The position numbers were made by a program, and so were the translations under genes. Below are positions 10,941-20,070 of a stretch of 64,000 bases of DNA, piece after piece. The notes beneath the pieces were generated by a model, which saw nothing but the letters and a program-made list of their open reading frames with translations, searched no databases and was not told where the DNA came from. Source of the DNA: Thamnidium elegans (lineage: Eukaryota > Mucoromycota > Mucoromycetes > Mucorales > Mucoraceae); the NCBI GenBank assembly GCA_025201345.1, contig JAIXMG010000045.1, forward strand, positions 1 to 64,000, written 5' to 3'. The number at the start of each line of letters is the position of its first letter. Position 1 is the stretch's first letter.

Positions 10941-11398
10941 TCAAATCCATTTTGAGAGACTTTGGCAACGTATCACCCCTAAAACAAAGAGAAAAAACTA
11001 AACATGAGCAGCGAATATAAAAACTATAACAAATCAACATACCGATGAGGAATGGTAGTTACTGGTATTTTTAAATACTTTTTTTTATCAAAAGACTCCA
11101 AAGTTTGACAACAAAGTCGCGCTCAGAAAAAGAGCCAATTATTTCCTTTTCAAAACGATATGGCTCGTTTAGTTCTCGTTTAGTTAGACGCTTTTTATTT
11201 CTATTTTTTTTACAAAGTAAATATATCGCTAGTATAGCCAACTACCATCTATCCTTACACAAATTTTAAGATACTGGCAGTAGTAACTACATTTGCACTG
11301 GGGGGGGGGAGGAGATGAACTTCAAGTGTTTGGTTACGATATTTAGTCCCCTCTTATTTTTTTTTTCCGTGTTCTAAATGAAAAATTAACATGAAAAA
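10941..11398. other. Spacer, nothing recognised
   Basis: Mixed-composition DNA with a nine-base G run (ggggggggg) near 11300 and no coding signal that I can support. Confidence 0.4.
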
Positions 11399-11743
11399 TT
11401 ATGTTCTAGCTATTACTTCCAAATGTTTAAAAACAAGTACTAGATTCCTCTTCTCAAGTTCAGGCTCTTTTAAATTAGCAGCGATTTCTTCTCTCAACAC
11501 ATGAAGTAGAATTACAGGGGAACCTGGAGATTCGTCAGAGAAATCCAAGATACGGTTGCGAGAGAAAGAGAGAGTCTTTGAGAATACGCATGAAGTAAAC
11601 ATTTCAAATTTCATTAGATTCAAAATAATAAGTTGGTCAATAAAAATAATATCCCCATAATGAATTATACGGTATAACAGTCGGGTAGAGCATATTTGAG
11701 CATTTTTGATAACAAGAGTGTATTTCCTGAGAATTTCGGCCAC
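11399..11743 (-). CDS. Orphan ORF, 114 aa
   Basis: A minus-strand frame of 114 codons. The N-terminal codons overlap the terminal-repeat-like motif at 11734-11769, and the C-terminal third (LREEIAANLKEPELEKRN) looks like a normal helical peptide. No domain is recognised. Because it begins inside a repeat motif it may be part of a mobile element, or simply an open frame by chance. Confidence 0.25.
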   Translation of the reverse strand: MAEILRKYTLVIKNAQICSTRLLYRIIHYGDIIFIDQLIILNLMKFEMFTSCVFSKTLSFSRNRILDFSDESPGSPVILLHVLREEIAANLKEPELEKRNLVLVFKHLEVIART

Positions 11744-11769
11744 CCTTAAATAGAGCCGCTACTGTAATC
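11734..11769. repeat. Terminal-repeat-like motif (same family as 50772-51108)
   Basis: The string atttcggccacccttaaata, followed by gagccgctac, closely matches the right end of the small inverted-repeat element at 50772-51108 (atttcggtcacccttaaata, then gagctgctac). No inverted partner was found nearby, so this is a solo or eroded end. Confidence 0.5.
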
Positions 11770-12215
11770 AATATAAGCTCCTTTAAAAGATGCACATATA
11801 AAAAATAAAAAATAGTTACTGGAATATATTGTTAAAAATGAAAAAGAGAAAAAATAGATTATATACAGCTTAGACTGATAGAATAGGGATTCGTTTTCTC
11901 TTGCGATCTATTTAATCATTTTTGTATTTTTGTTTAAGAGTTTAAATAGAACGCGTACCAAAAAAAAAAAAAGAAGCATACATGTTGTGTATCAGTAGTA
12001 CAAACTGGCTGTGTAATTCCGGGGTTTTTTTACCATGGTTATAAAATACATACTTCTTTAAAAGGTAAGTGGGCGCGCTTCTTGAAAAAAGAAAAAAGAG
12101 CAATCATATGTGAAGGTGACTTGTTATTCGTGAGACTTTTTCTAAATGGTAAATACCGGGAAAAAAACGAAAAAAAGTTTTTCTTTTTCCTCTTACAAAT
12201 AACAAATAATTAAAG
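11770..12215. promoter_or_regulatory. Upstream region of the deoC-like gene
   Basis: No gene seen. It contains poly-A/T runs, and the stretch before the ATG is pyrimidine-rich (ttttctttttcctctta) and then acaaataattaaag, a usual fungal leader. No specific operator is claimed. Confidence 0.35.
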
Positions 12216-12911
12216 ATGACTCAAAACTTAACTGCCCATAAACTTGCCAAGGTCTTTGACCACGCTATCCTCCGCCCCGACCAAACCACTGAAGATGTTA
12301 TCAAGGGTTGTGAACTTGCCAAGAAATACGATTTAGCATCTGTTTGTGTTAAGCCTTGTGATATCAAGCAAGCCAGTGAATTACTTCAAGGTACTGACGT
12401 TATGGTCGGTACCGTTATTTCTTTCCCTCACGGTAACTCTTCTACTGCTGCCAAGGTAGCTGAGTCATTACAAGCTATTGAAGACGGTGCCATTGAGTTG
12501 GACGTTGTTCTCAACATTGGTCATTTAAGATCTGGTCTTTACGAACAAGTTGAACAAGAACTTTCAGAAATTATTTCCAAGTCAAAGCAAAAGAAGCCTG
12601 AAGTCAGTTTCAAGATTATTTTCGAAACTGCTTATTTAACTAATGAAGAAATTGTCAAGGCCTGTCAAATCTCTCAAGCTGCTGGTGCTCACTTTGTAAA
12701 GACCTCTACTGGTTTCGCTCATGCCGGTGCTACTTATGAACATATCAAGTTGATGAGAGAAAGTGTGCCTAGTAACATGGAAGTTAAGGCCTCTGGTGGT
12801 ATCAAAACTTTAGATCAAGTATTAAAGTATCTCGAATTAGGTGCTACTCGTATCGGTTCTTCTTCTTCTGATCAAATTGTTGATGCTTTCAAGAGCTCTC
12901 AACAAGCTTAA
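12216..12911 (+). CDS. deoC: Deoxyribose-phosphate aldolase (DERA)
   Basis: An intronless 231-residue protein. DERA cleaves 2-deoxyribose 5-phosphate to glyceraldehyde 3-phosphate and acetaldehyde in deoxynucleoside catabolism, in the cytosol. The Schiff-base lysine is K162 in VKTSTGF; the proton-relay residues are D96 in ELDVVLNIG and K191 in VKASGGIKT, so the catalytic set is complete. Length is at the short end for the class I family, as in compact bacterial and fungal versions. Codon use is strongly biased to C-ending and preferred codons (ggt, ttc, aag), unlike most neighbours, suggesting high expression. The lack of introns in an intron-rich region is compatible with ancient transfer from bacteria, but that is not shown. 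It ends 16 bases from the convergent ORF. Confidence 0.95.
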   Translation: MTQNLTAHKLAKVFDHAILRPDQTTEDVIKGCELAKKYDLASVCVKPCDIKQASELLQGTDVMVGTVISFPHGNSSTAAKVAESLQAIEDGAIELDVVLNIGHLRSGLYEQVEQELSEIISKSKQKKPEVSFKIIFETAYLTNEEIVKACQISQAAGAHFVKTSTGFAHAGATYEHIKLMRESVPSNMEVKASGGIKTLDQVLKYLELGATRIGSSSSDQIVDAFKSSQQA

Positions 12912-12927
12912 ATATAATTTACTATTA

Positions 12928-13359
12928 TCATCTTCTTTTTATTAAAATAAAAGTCACAAAAATAAATATAATATAAAATAATGTATTTGCATGAACATTT
13001 GGTGCAGAAGATGTATGTTCCATTTGATATACACCTATTTTACCAACTGCACCTAAATCGCTACCGGAAGGTATAATGAATTGTGGATCAATTGCTTGCT
13101 TTACATTGGGTACACGTTGAGAAATTGAACCAAACCCGGAAGCAGAAGCAGCAGCAGATGTTTGACGTACAGGTGCAGCAGGTCTAGCAGGTAAATCAGG
13201 TAAACCACCACCCATTTGTACCATAGGACCCAATTCTTGTTGTTGTTCTTGTTGTAATGGCGCTGGTATATCTAATTTCGGAGGCCCTGCTTCTATAGGC
13301 GTAAAGGGTCCTTTTTTATTGACAGTTAATTTAGATTGATCTACTTGCATAATGTACAT
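12928..13359 (-). CDS. Hypothetical Pro/Ala-rich protein with hydrophobic C-terminus
   Basis: A minus-strand frame of 143 codons; a second in-frame ATG (13350) may be the true start. The middle is Pro/Gly/Ala-rich (GPPKLDIPAP, GGGLPDLPARPAAPVR), followed by a more conserved-looking stretch around FGSISQRVPNVKQAIDPQF and GAVGKIGVYQMEH. The last 18 residues are hydrophobic and end in KRR, which could be a tail anchor, but that DNA is also AT-rich like a 3' UTR, so the coding end may be spliced differently. Not recognised. It converges on the deoC-like gene with 16 bases between stops. Confidence 0.5.
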   Translation of the reverse strand: MYIMQVDQSKLTVNKKGPFTPIEAGPPKLDIPAPLQQEQQQELGPMVQMGGGLPDLPARPAAPVRQTSAAASASGFGSISQRVPNVKQAIDPQFIIPSGSDLGAVGKIGVYQMEHTSSAPNVHANTLFYIIFIFVTFILIKRR

Positions 13360-13709
13360 ATTTTTTCTTAGAGATCATATTATTTATACACGTGCTTATT
13401 TACTTTTTGTTTACCTTTCATCTTTTCATCCATTTTATTTGCAAGTAAAAAAACAGCATCACTCTTCTTTCTTTTTTTTATAAGAAAAAAAAAATACAAG
13501 TAAAAAATTAAAGAGTATATATACGCCAAAAAAAAAAAAGAAAAGATAATATTCCCCTATTTGTTCATATATTTCTTCAGTTTGAAATAAGTCTGTGTTT
13601 TTAAGTTTTTTTTTTGTGCCGATCCGTCAATTTGTTATCATGACATCACGTAACAACCTACAAAGTTCAGGGACATCTTGTTAATAAACAAACTATTTTT
13701 TTTTTTCTT

Positions 13710-13747
<38 letters not shown>

Positions 13748-14022
13748 GCGTCAAAAATCGCCTCATATTTTATTTGGTGTCAGTGCCTTAATAAATAAGC
13801 CCATGTGCTGGACAAAAAGTGATTATGTGTACACATAAACAAAAAAATCTCATGGTTCAAAGCCAGTTTTTTTTTTTCTTAGCACATGAAAAAGAGTGAC
13901 TGGTCAGTTATAGTTTGCTTTTTTTTTTACCTAAATGGGAAATGAATACGTATTTACATCATTCGACACTCCGTGTTTTTTTCCCTTTTTTTTTTTGTTT
14001 TTTTTTGTTTACAACAACAAAA
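13360..14022. other. Divergent upstream region with very long T tract
   Basis: Shared 5' region between the Pro/Ala-rich ORF and Gpc1. It contains a near-continuous run of about 45 T near 13697-13745 and a TGACATCACGTAA string at 13642-13654 that resembles CRE/bZIP sites. No gene is seen. Confidence 0.4.
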
Positions 14023-15321
14023 ATGAGTTTTAACAAAGTAAGTAAAGAAGAAGTAGTTCAGTCAGTTACACCTCTTCTAGAAGCATTATCAGAAGAAGAA
14101 CAAGAAACACAAAAAGTAGACGAAACGGATATGTTTGATTTGGAAGAATGGACTACACCCGAATTTATATCAGAAAATGATTTTGATATGATTGATATGT
14201 TATCTGCTGCACTAGACCAAGTATCTAATCAACTAGATGAAAAGCAACGTGAATTCCTGGCCAAATCAACAGAATGGACAACTAAAACTAAAGATAGTTT
14301 AAAGAACCAAACCAAAAAATTAGAAGATCAGCGTTCACGTATTCAAGAACTCTTGGTGAAACAGTATCATAAAATTGATAAGCGTATGAACCGAGATGCA
14401 AAAACGGTACAACTGCGAGATAAAGTATCGTTCGTGGTTGGTGTTGGAAATGCCTGTGTAGCACCTGCACTTGCTTTACGTTATCCAAACTCGATACCTT
14501 CTTATTATAGTATTCAACTTGTTGTGCTGTTAATATTACGTTATGTTATCTATCGATCCAAAAGATGGCATTATTTCATCTTTGATATTTGTTATTTCGT
14601 CAATTGTATGACCATGTTATTTTTATGGGCGTATCCAACATCGACCTTTCTATTTATTGCTACTTACTGTATGACAAATGGTCCTGTTGCTTGGGCTATT
14701 ATCACATGGAGAAACTCGCTTGTTTTTCATTCACTTGATAAGGTGACATCTGTATTTATCCATATATTTCCTCCTTTAGTCACTTACTGTATCAGGTGGA
14801 TGCCAGAATTACAAAAGGATGTATATTGTGATAATCAATCGTTTGTAACAAATTATCGTAACACCAAATTTCCAGCACTAGGAAACATCGATGACATCTC
14901 CTTTAATCAAGTCATGATATACTCTACTACTGCATATGTTATCTGGCAATCGCTTTATTATTTGTTTATTATGGTCGGAAGAAAAGATAAAGTAGAATCC
15001 GGCTTAAGATTAACATCTTATTCTTGGTTATTGGATGATACGCACGGTCAAAAAGGGTTTATCCAAAAGACTGCATTTATGTTTGGTGCTAAATGGAAGG
15101 CAGAAATGTTTATGTTCTTGCAACTGGTGTATAATATCGTTACTTCTATTCCAACTTACTTTTTATACAAGAACTTTTATTTACATACTTTGTTCTTGAT
15201 ATCCATGTTTGCTGTCAGTGTTTGGAACGGTGCTAATTACTATATTGAAGTCTTTTCTCGAAGATATATCTCTGAAATTGAAAGTATCAAGGTAGAAGAT
15301 GAAAAGCTTAAAAAGAAGTAG
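14023..15321 (+). CDS. GPC1: Glycerophosphocholine acyltransferase Gpc1 (DUF2838 family)
   Basis: Single-exon gene, 432 residues from the ATG at 14023; the frame stays open upstream but that part is poly-Phe from a T tract. The family acylates glycerophosphocholine with acyl-CoA to give lysophosphatidylcholine, feeding phosphatidylcholine remodelling in the ER. The first 130 residues are soluble and coiled; the rest has about eight membrane segments (for example VVLLILRYVIY, FIFDICYFVNCMTML). The family signature is visible: NGPVAWAIITWRNSLVFHSL then DKVTSVFIHIFPPL, with conserved His and Trp. The tail is Lys-rich (KVEDEKLKKK), a likely ER-retention style. It lies just before ethanolamine kinase, another phospholipid head-group enzyme. 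Confidence 0.9.
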   Translation: MSFNKVSKEEVVQSVTPLLEALSEEEQETQKVDETDMFDLEEWTTPEFISENDFDMIDMLSAALDQVSNQLDEKQREFLAKSTEWTTKTKDSLKNQTKKLEDQRSRIQELLVKQYHKIDKRMNRDAKTVQLRDKVSFVVGVGNACVAPALALRYPNSIPSYYSIQLVVLLILRYVIYRSKRWHYFIFDICYFVNCMTMLFLWAYPTSTFLFIATYCMTNGPVAWAIITWRNSLVFHSLDKVTSVFIHIFPPLVTYCIRWMPELQKDVYCDNQSFVTNYRNTKFPALGNIDDISFNQVMIYSTTAYVIWQSLYYLFIMVGRKDKVESGLRLTSYSWLLDDTHGQKGFIQKTAFMFGAKWKAEMFMFLQLVYNIVTSIPTYFLYKNFYLHTLFLISMFAVSVWNGANYYIEVFSRRYISEIESIKVEDEKLKKK

Positions 15322-15529
15322 TAAAAATCATGTGATAGTGGTCTCGTGTGGACATAAGACTTCCAAAAAAAAAAAAAAAAATGTTGGTCTTGTACCCCTT
15401 GTGACTATAAAATAAAATCTAATTTGATTGGATCTGTCTCGTTTGTTGTCTATTATAAATTTTTTCATTATTTTTTTCATCTCTCTTTCTCTCTCTTTCT
15501 TCTTCTTTTTGTTATACCCTCGATTTTAA

Positions 15530-16989
15530 ATGCCTCCTAATACGCATACAAGATCTACGCATGAAGAAAGTCTTCCGTTAGAAGACTCTTTAAATAGGCT
15601 AATAGAATCAACTCCTTTTTTTGACATCGAGGTACCTCATACTTCTCTTTTTGAAGGAGCCTATAAAGTTGTTTCTAGTGTATTCCCAAACTGGCAATAT
15701 AAAGATATCAAGTTTGTTCAATGTAAAGATGGCATTACAAACCAATGTAAGTTTTGAATTATTTTACTGAAAACATTGCACACTAAAAAAAAAGGGGGTC
15801 ATCTTGTTTCGTAGTGGTAAGAGTAACTTATGTGCCTACCGATTTCTCCGTCCTTGTACGTGCTTACGGTAAAGGCTCAGAACTTATTATTGATCGCAAA
15901 CAAGAAGTTGTTGTAAGTTTTTTTTAAAAAAAAAAAAAGAGTTTGATCTTTTATCTGTGTAACATTTTAACCAAATACGGCAATATAGAATATCATTACA
16001 TTATCACAACAAAATATGTGTCCTCCATTATACGCTAGATTTAAAAATGGGTTGGTGTATGGGTTTATTAAAGGAAAGGTATCAACTGTAGAGGAATTGG
16101 GACAAGAAAAAACTGCCCAATGGATCGCAAAGAAGTTAGGGAAATGGCATCAAGTGACTTTGCCCGAGGATCATCAAGCCCTGAAACATAAGAAAGATCA
16201 AAAATTATGGAACACAATGTTTAAATGGTTAGAGCAAGGCAGGTCTTTTTTTATTTTAGTTTCCTTTTTTTTTACTTATATATCATTAAATTAGTACCCC
16301 AAAAGTATGAAAACCCAAAAACTCAATCTACGTTTGAAACTAGATTTGATATGAACAAGATTAGAACCGAAGTAATGTTTTAGTAACTAACTTTTTACTT
16401 TTTTTTTTCAAGCACTAAACTCTTTTAAATTTTTTTTTTATAGCTGGATTATTTAATTCAAGAGTTAGAAAAGTTAAATTCACCCATTGTGTTTTCTCAT
16501 AATGATTTACTTTACGGTAATATCATTTTTGATGAAGAAAAGGAAGAAGCCAGTTTTATTGATTACGAGTACGGATGTTATGCCTTCCGCGGATTTGATA
16601 TTGGTAATCACTTTAATGAGTTTGCTGGTTTTGAATGTGAATATTGGAGATATCCTACAAAACAGTTTCAATTACAATGGTTTGATTGGTACCTTACCGA
16701 AAATAATAATGGAGGTATATCTTATATACGTACACACAAATATACTATACTATTACTAATAGTTTTTTTTTTTTTTTTTTTTTTTTTAGTAAAACCAACT
16801 AGTGCCGAAAAAGAAAAATTGTTCAAGGAAGTAGACGCATTTTCACTAGCATCACATTTTTATTGGGGATTATGGGCTATGGTACAAGCAATGATTTCCG
16901 ATATCGATTTTAATTATATGGATTATGCTGTACTTCGATTCAATGAATATGATAGACGTAAAAATGAGGTATTTTCTTGTACTCAATAA
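15530..16989 (+). CDS. EKI1: Ethanolamine kinase
   Basis: Six exons encode about 370 residues. Ethanolamine kinase phosphorylates ethanolamine (choline less well) with ATP, the first step of the CDP-ethanolamine branch of phospholipid synthesis. The nucleotide region CKDGITNQ continues across the first splice into LVRVTYVP. The catalytic Brenner-type motif is HNDLLYGNIIF and the metal-binding motif is FIDYEYGCYAFRGFDIGNHF, followed by NEFAGF. Length and motif order fit ethanolamine kinases better than the longer fungal choline kinases; choline activity cannot be excluded. Exon 1 ends at 15746 and exon 2 begins at 15815, restoring the frame. Its stop lies 9 bases from the stop of the GLTP gene. 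Confidence 0.88.
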
Positions 16990-16998
16990 AAATATTAT

Positions 16999-17815
16999 TT
17001 AGTGTCGAAGGTATGCTGGATATTGTTCAAATTCTCTATTTAGCTTGTCTATAATCTTGAATAACCCGTCAAGCCATTCTCGCATTAATTGAATGGATTT
17101 TTCGTCTTCAATGCCAATATTAGCATAAAAGTCTTTTCGCCACGGGCATGCGTTCATTGCAAGCTATATAAGAAATGTTATTTTTTTTTTATATATAACT
17201 TGTAGAAATACTTGCATTGAATATAGGACGGACTATAAAACTATGAAAGGGTCTTAGAGTTGCATCGTATGCTTTGATAAATGATACAGATAATTCGTCT
17301 TTGGGATTATCGAGACTATGTATTAAAGATTGTGCTGTAAAATCTAGACCTCTATTACAACGTCATTATGATCTTTTTCTTTTTTTTTTGTTTTATATGA
17401 TTATTACCTCTTTAACCAAACCACAGCTTCAGTAGCCTGTCTCTTCTTTAAATGAGATTCGTTCGCCATCAACTTTTCAAGCGTATCATTTGCTTTGGTA
17501 TCATTAACAAACCAAGTACGAATTTTCTAAATAAATCATTTAATATATACATTTGTTTATACATTTGTGTTTACTTACTTTGACGTTATTTCGCATATCG
17601 TTTTGAACAACACTAAAAGCACTACTACCAAATAAGTCTTTATATATAATGTTAGTTTTTTTTTAGAGATTACGAAACGTTGTTCATATTTTTTTTTTAC
17701 CAAACATGTTGATCAAACCATGGGTAGCTTCCAAAAATTGTTCAGTATGAATACCATTACTAGTATCTACGTCGACATAAGAGCGTGTTATAACTCTTTC
17801 AAAAGGTGAAGCCAT
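16999..17815 (-). CDS. GLTP: Glycolipid transfer protein (GLTP fold)
   Basis: Five exons on the minus strand encode a protein of about 195 residues. GLTP-fold proteins carry sphingolipids with sugar or phosphate head groups between membranes in the cytosol. Family hallmarks are visible: an N-terminal helix with FLEATHGLINMFDLFG, NDMRNNVKVK (the D and N that recognise the head group), ATEAVVWLKRGLDF with the key Trp, then RPFHSFIVRPIFNLAMNACP and WRKDFY. The protein ends soon after, as in stand-alone GLTPs. It converges on the ethanolamine kinase gene with 9 bases between stops, so the two 3' UTRs must overlap. Confidence 0.88.
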
Positions 17816-18043
17816 ATTATTTCTTTAAAAGAGATAAAGAAAAAAAAAAAAGGGAGGAAGTCCGGGTAAATTACAGAGAATGGTAATTAAAATGAGGAGT
17901 CTTTATCAATGCAGTTTGTATCGTGATTGGTTTGGGGTCTTTTTTTTTTTGCATAAGTCAAGGTAACACAAACGTTTTTTTTCTTTACACACAAAAAGTG
18001 GCTTGTTATAGTTCGCTATTTTTCTCCTTTTTCTTTTTCATTC

Positions 18044-19267
18044 ATGTTTTCTGCAAACCATAAAAGTTATATTCGAGCACTTTATAAAAAGGTTCTTGTT
18101 GAAGGCTCTTTATTCTTTGACGATAGAGCAAGGTAAAACAGAAACAAAAACAAAAACAAAAACAAAAAGTCAATGGAGTAATAAATAATAAAAAAAATAA
18201 AGCGTAGAGTTTATATAAGAAACAGAGCAAGGAAAATTGGTCAAGAGTATAAAACCTGTACTGATATTGAACGTGTAAAATATAAAATAAAAGAATCAAG
18301 AAAGGTAAAAAAAAAAAAAGAGAGACACTGCTACAAAAAAAAGTGAAAGAATATTCACTCGTAAATACAGTACTTGCATAGAATCGAAAATGCCAACCGA
18401 GGAAATCAAAAGAGTGCATTAAAGATATTAGAAGAAGTGTATGGTAGAAACGGAAAGACACGACACGCTTTACTCTACGTAAGAATATATATATGTAAAT
18501 TGCGAAAAAAAAAAAAGACTTACGTATATCAATAGCCATTTTTACACTGTCATCAACCAAAAGACTTGAAGCACCCTGAACCATTTGTGCCTCACGCACC
18601 ACGCACAGCACCTCCACCACTTCTCTGCCCACCCTTAAAAAGTCTAATTGTACAACACCTGGGTAAAAAACTAGAACCTGAATTACCCGAACCAGCCTAT
18701 AAACCATTACACGTTGGTCGAAAGGCGAATCTGTTATGGAAACATCGATCCATGCTATTAGATAAGGTTCAGGTCCCTTTACCCTTTGAAATAGTTTGTG
18801 AATTAGAATTAAAGGCTGGTGCTGCACGGGATCACCCGTTATATGCTGGCACACGGATGACAGGAGGGCCCAGGTGGAACGAGTTTTATTTGGTTCAACG
18901 TGATTTAACCCATTTAAATCCTGATTTATGTATAACAAAATCCAAATTGAACCGTGTACCTGTTCAATTAATCGAATCACCTTATGCTACTACAACACTT
19001 TCCTTGGTAGTAGATGGTACCGACCAGTTAAGACCTGCGTTTGAGTACTCGCAGAGACAAAAGAAGAGATTGTATCGTAGGTTGTTTACAGATATTCCGT
19101 TCACAAGTATTATTTCACCGTTGGAGCTGTGGAGCAAATCAGAGCAGATCTCAAAATCGGGTTGGGTGCCACAAGCAGTGACCAAAGTTTTAATGGATAT
19201 ACCAAATGACAGCGTTATAGAAGCCACATTATCTCGAAATACAAAGAAAAAGATCAGGCGACCGTGA
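18044..19267 (+). CDS. LYR-motif protein (Cup1-like)
   Basis: Four exons. The N-terminal 90 residues read as an LYR-type three-helix domain: SYIRALYKKVLVEGSLFFDD, then RRVYIRNRARKIGQEYKT and an exon beginning IENANRGNQKSALKILEE. LYR proteins usually work in mitochondria with the acyl carrier protein. The larger C-terminal part (about 240 residues) has Pro-rich linkers (RTAPPPLLCPPLKSL) and ends in a basic tail (NTKKKIRRP). This layout resembles fungal Cup1-like LYR proteins, whose role is poorly defined. The LYR call depends on a degenerate ALYKK motif, so the domain is likely but not certain; the exon chain itself is convincing because all splice phases fit. Confidence 0.65.
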
Positions 19268-19338
19268 CGTATTTAAACCCTCTTTTTCGTCTTTACTTTT
19301 GTTTTTTTTGTTTTTGTTTTACTTTCTTTTTAATTAAA

Positions 19339-19414
19339 ATGGGGTGCTGTACAAGTCGTTATGATCAAGTAAATAATTATTATAATAAAAAAAAAGGGAG
19401 TTTTTTTTTATGCT

Positions 19415-19447
<33 letters not shown>

Positions 19448-20055
19448 TGTGTTGGTTTATGTAACTGCTCTATTTATTTTAGGTTGATGAGAGAAGACCA
19501 TTATTAGAAGAGTCAATTGAGTTTGGTCCAGATGAGTAAATAAATGAACCTGGGCCGTTATAGTACCAGAAAGCTTATTTATTTCTTTTTTTTTTAAAAA
19601 AAATATGTAGTGATAGTCCAAAATCAATTATTACGAAAAAGAAGGAAGCACAAGTTTGGAAAGATATTATTGAGCGAGCAACCAAGTAAAGTAAAATTAT
19701 AGCTGTATAAAATAGGTACTAAAAAAAAAGGATTATATACTGTAGATCCATGATCAATAATAGTACAACACAACCTTTACATCAAACGGATATAGAAGAA
19801 AGAACTAAAAGGTATTCAAAGATATTAACCAACTTACAAACTAGTCCCGTCACCACCACCATCATACAATTGCATCAGCAACAAGATATATCAAATGTAC
19901 TAGACCTCTTAACAGACGCTAAGCCATACAGTGATACACTTGAACTATCTGACCATGTTTCAAACATAGAATATGCTAAAACCCAAATAAATAAATCATT
20001 GATAGGACATGGCCATGTTGTAGTCTACATGAAAAAACTCGGCCGTAGATTATAA
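19339..20055 (+). CDS. LAMTOR1/Meh1-like lysosomal (vacuolar) membrane anchor
   Basis: Four exons give about 155 residues. The protein starts MGCCTSRYDQ, with Gly2 for N-myristoylation and Cys3/Cys4 for palmitoylation, followed by a DERRPLLEES stretch that closely resembles the acidic dileucine region of mammalian LAMTOR1 (p18). The rest is helical (DIEERTKRYSKILTNLQTS, SDHVSNIEYAKTQINKSLIG). LAMTOR1 and yeast Meh1/Ego1 tether the Ragulator/EGO complex to the lysosome or vacuole, where it links Rag GTPases to TORC1. Length agrees with LAMTOR1 (161 residues in human). The first exon codes only ten residues, which would easily be missed by gene finders. Convergent with the importin-like gene, 15 bases apart. 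Confidence 0.75.
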
Positions 20056-20070
20056 ATTTATTTATTTATT

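Noticed and set aside
11280..11310. Poly-G run as a quadruplex motif
   Set aside because: Only a single G run is present; four runs are needed.
18042..18980. 312-codon minus-strand open frame
   Set aside because: It overlaps the LYR-motif gene, whose spliced plus-strand exons fit in phase; the minus frame is Phe/Leu-rich from AT tracts.
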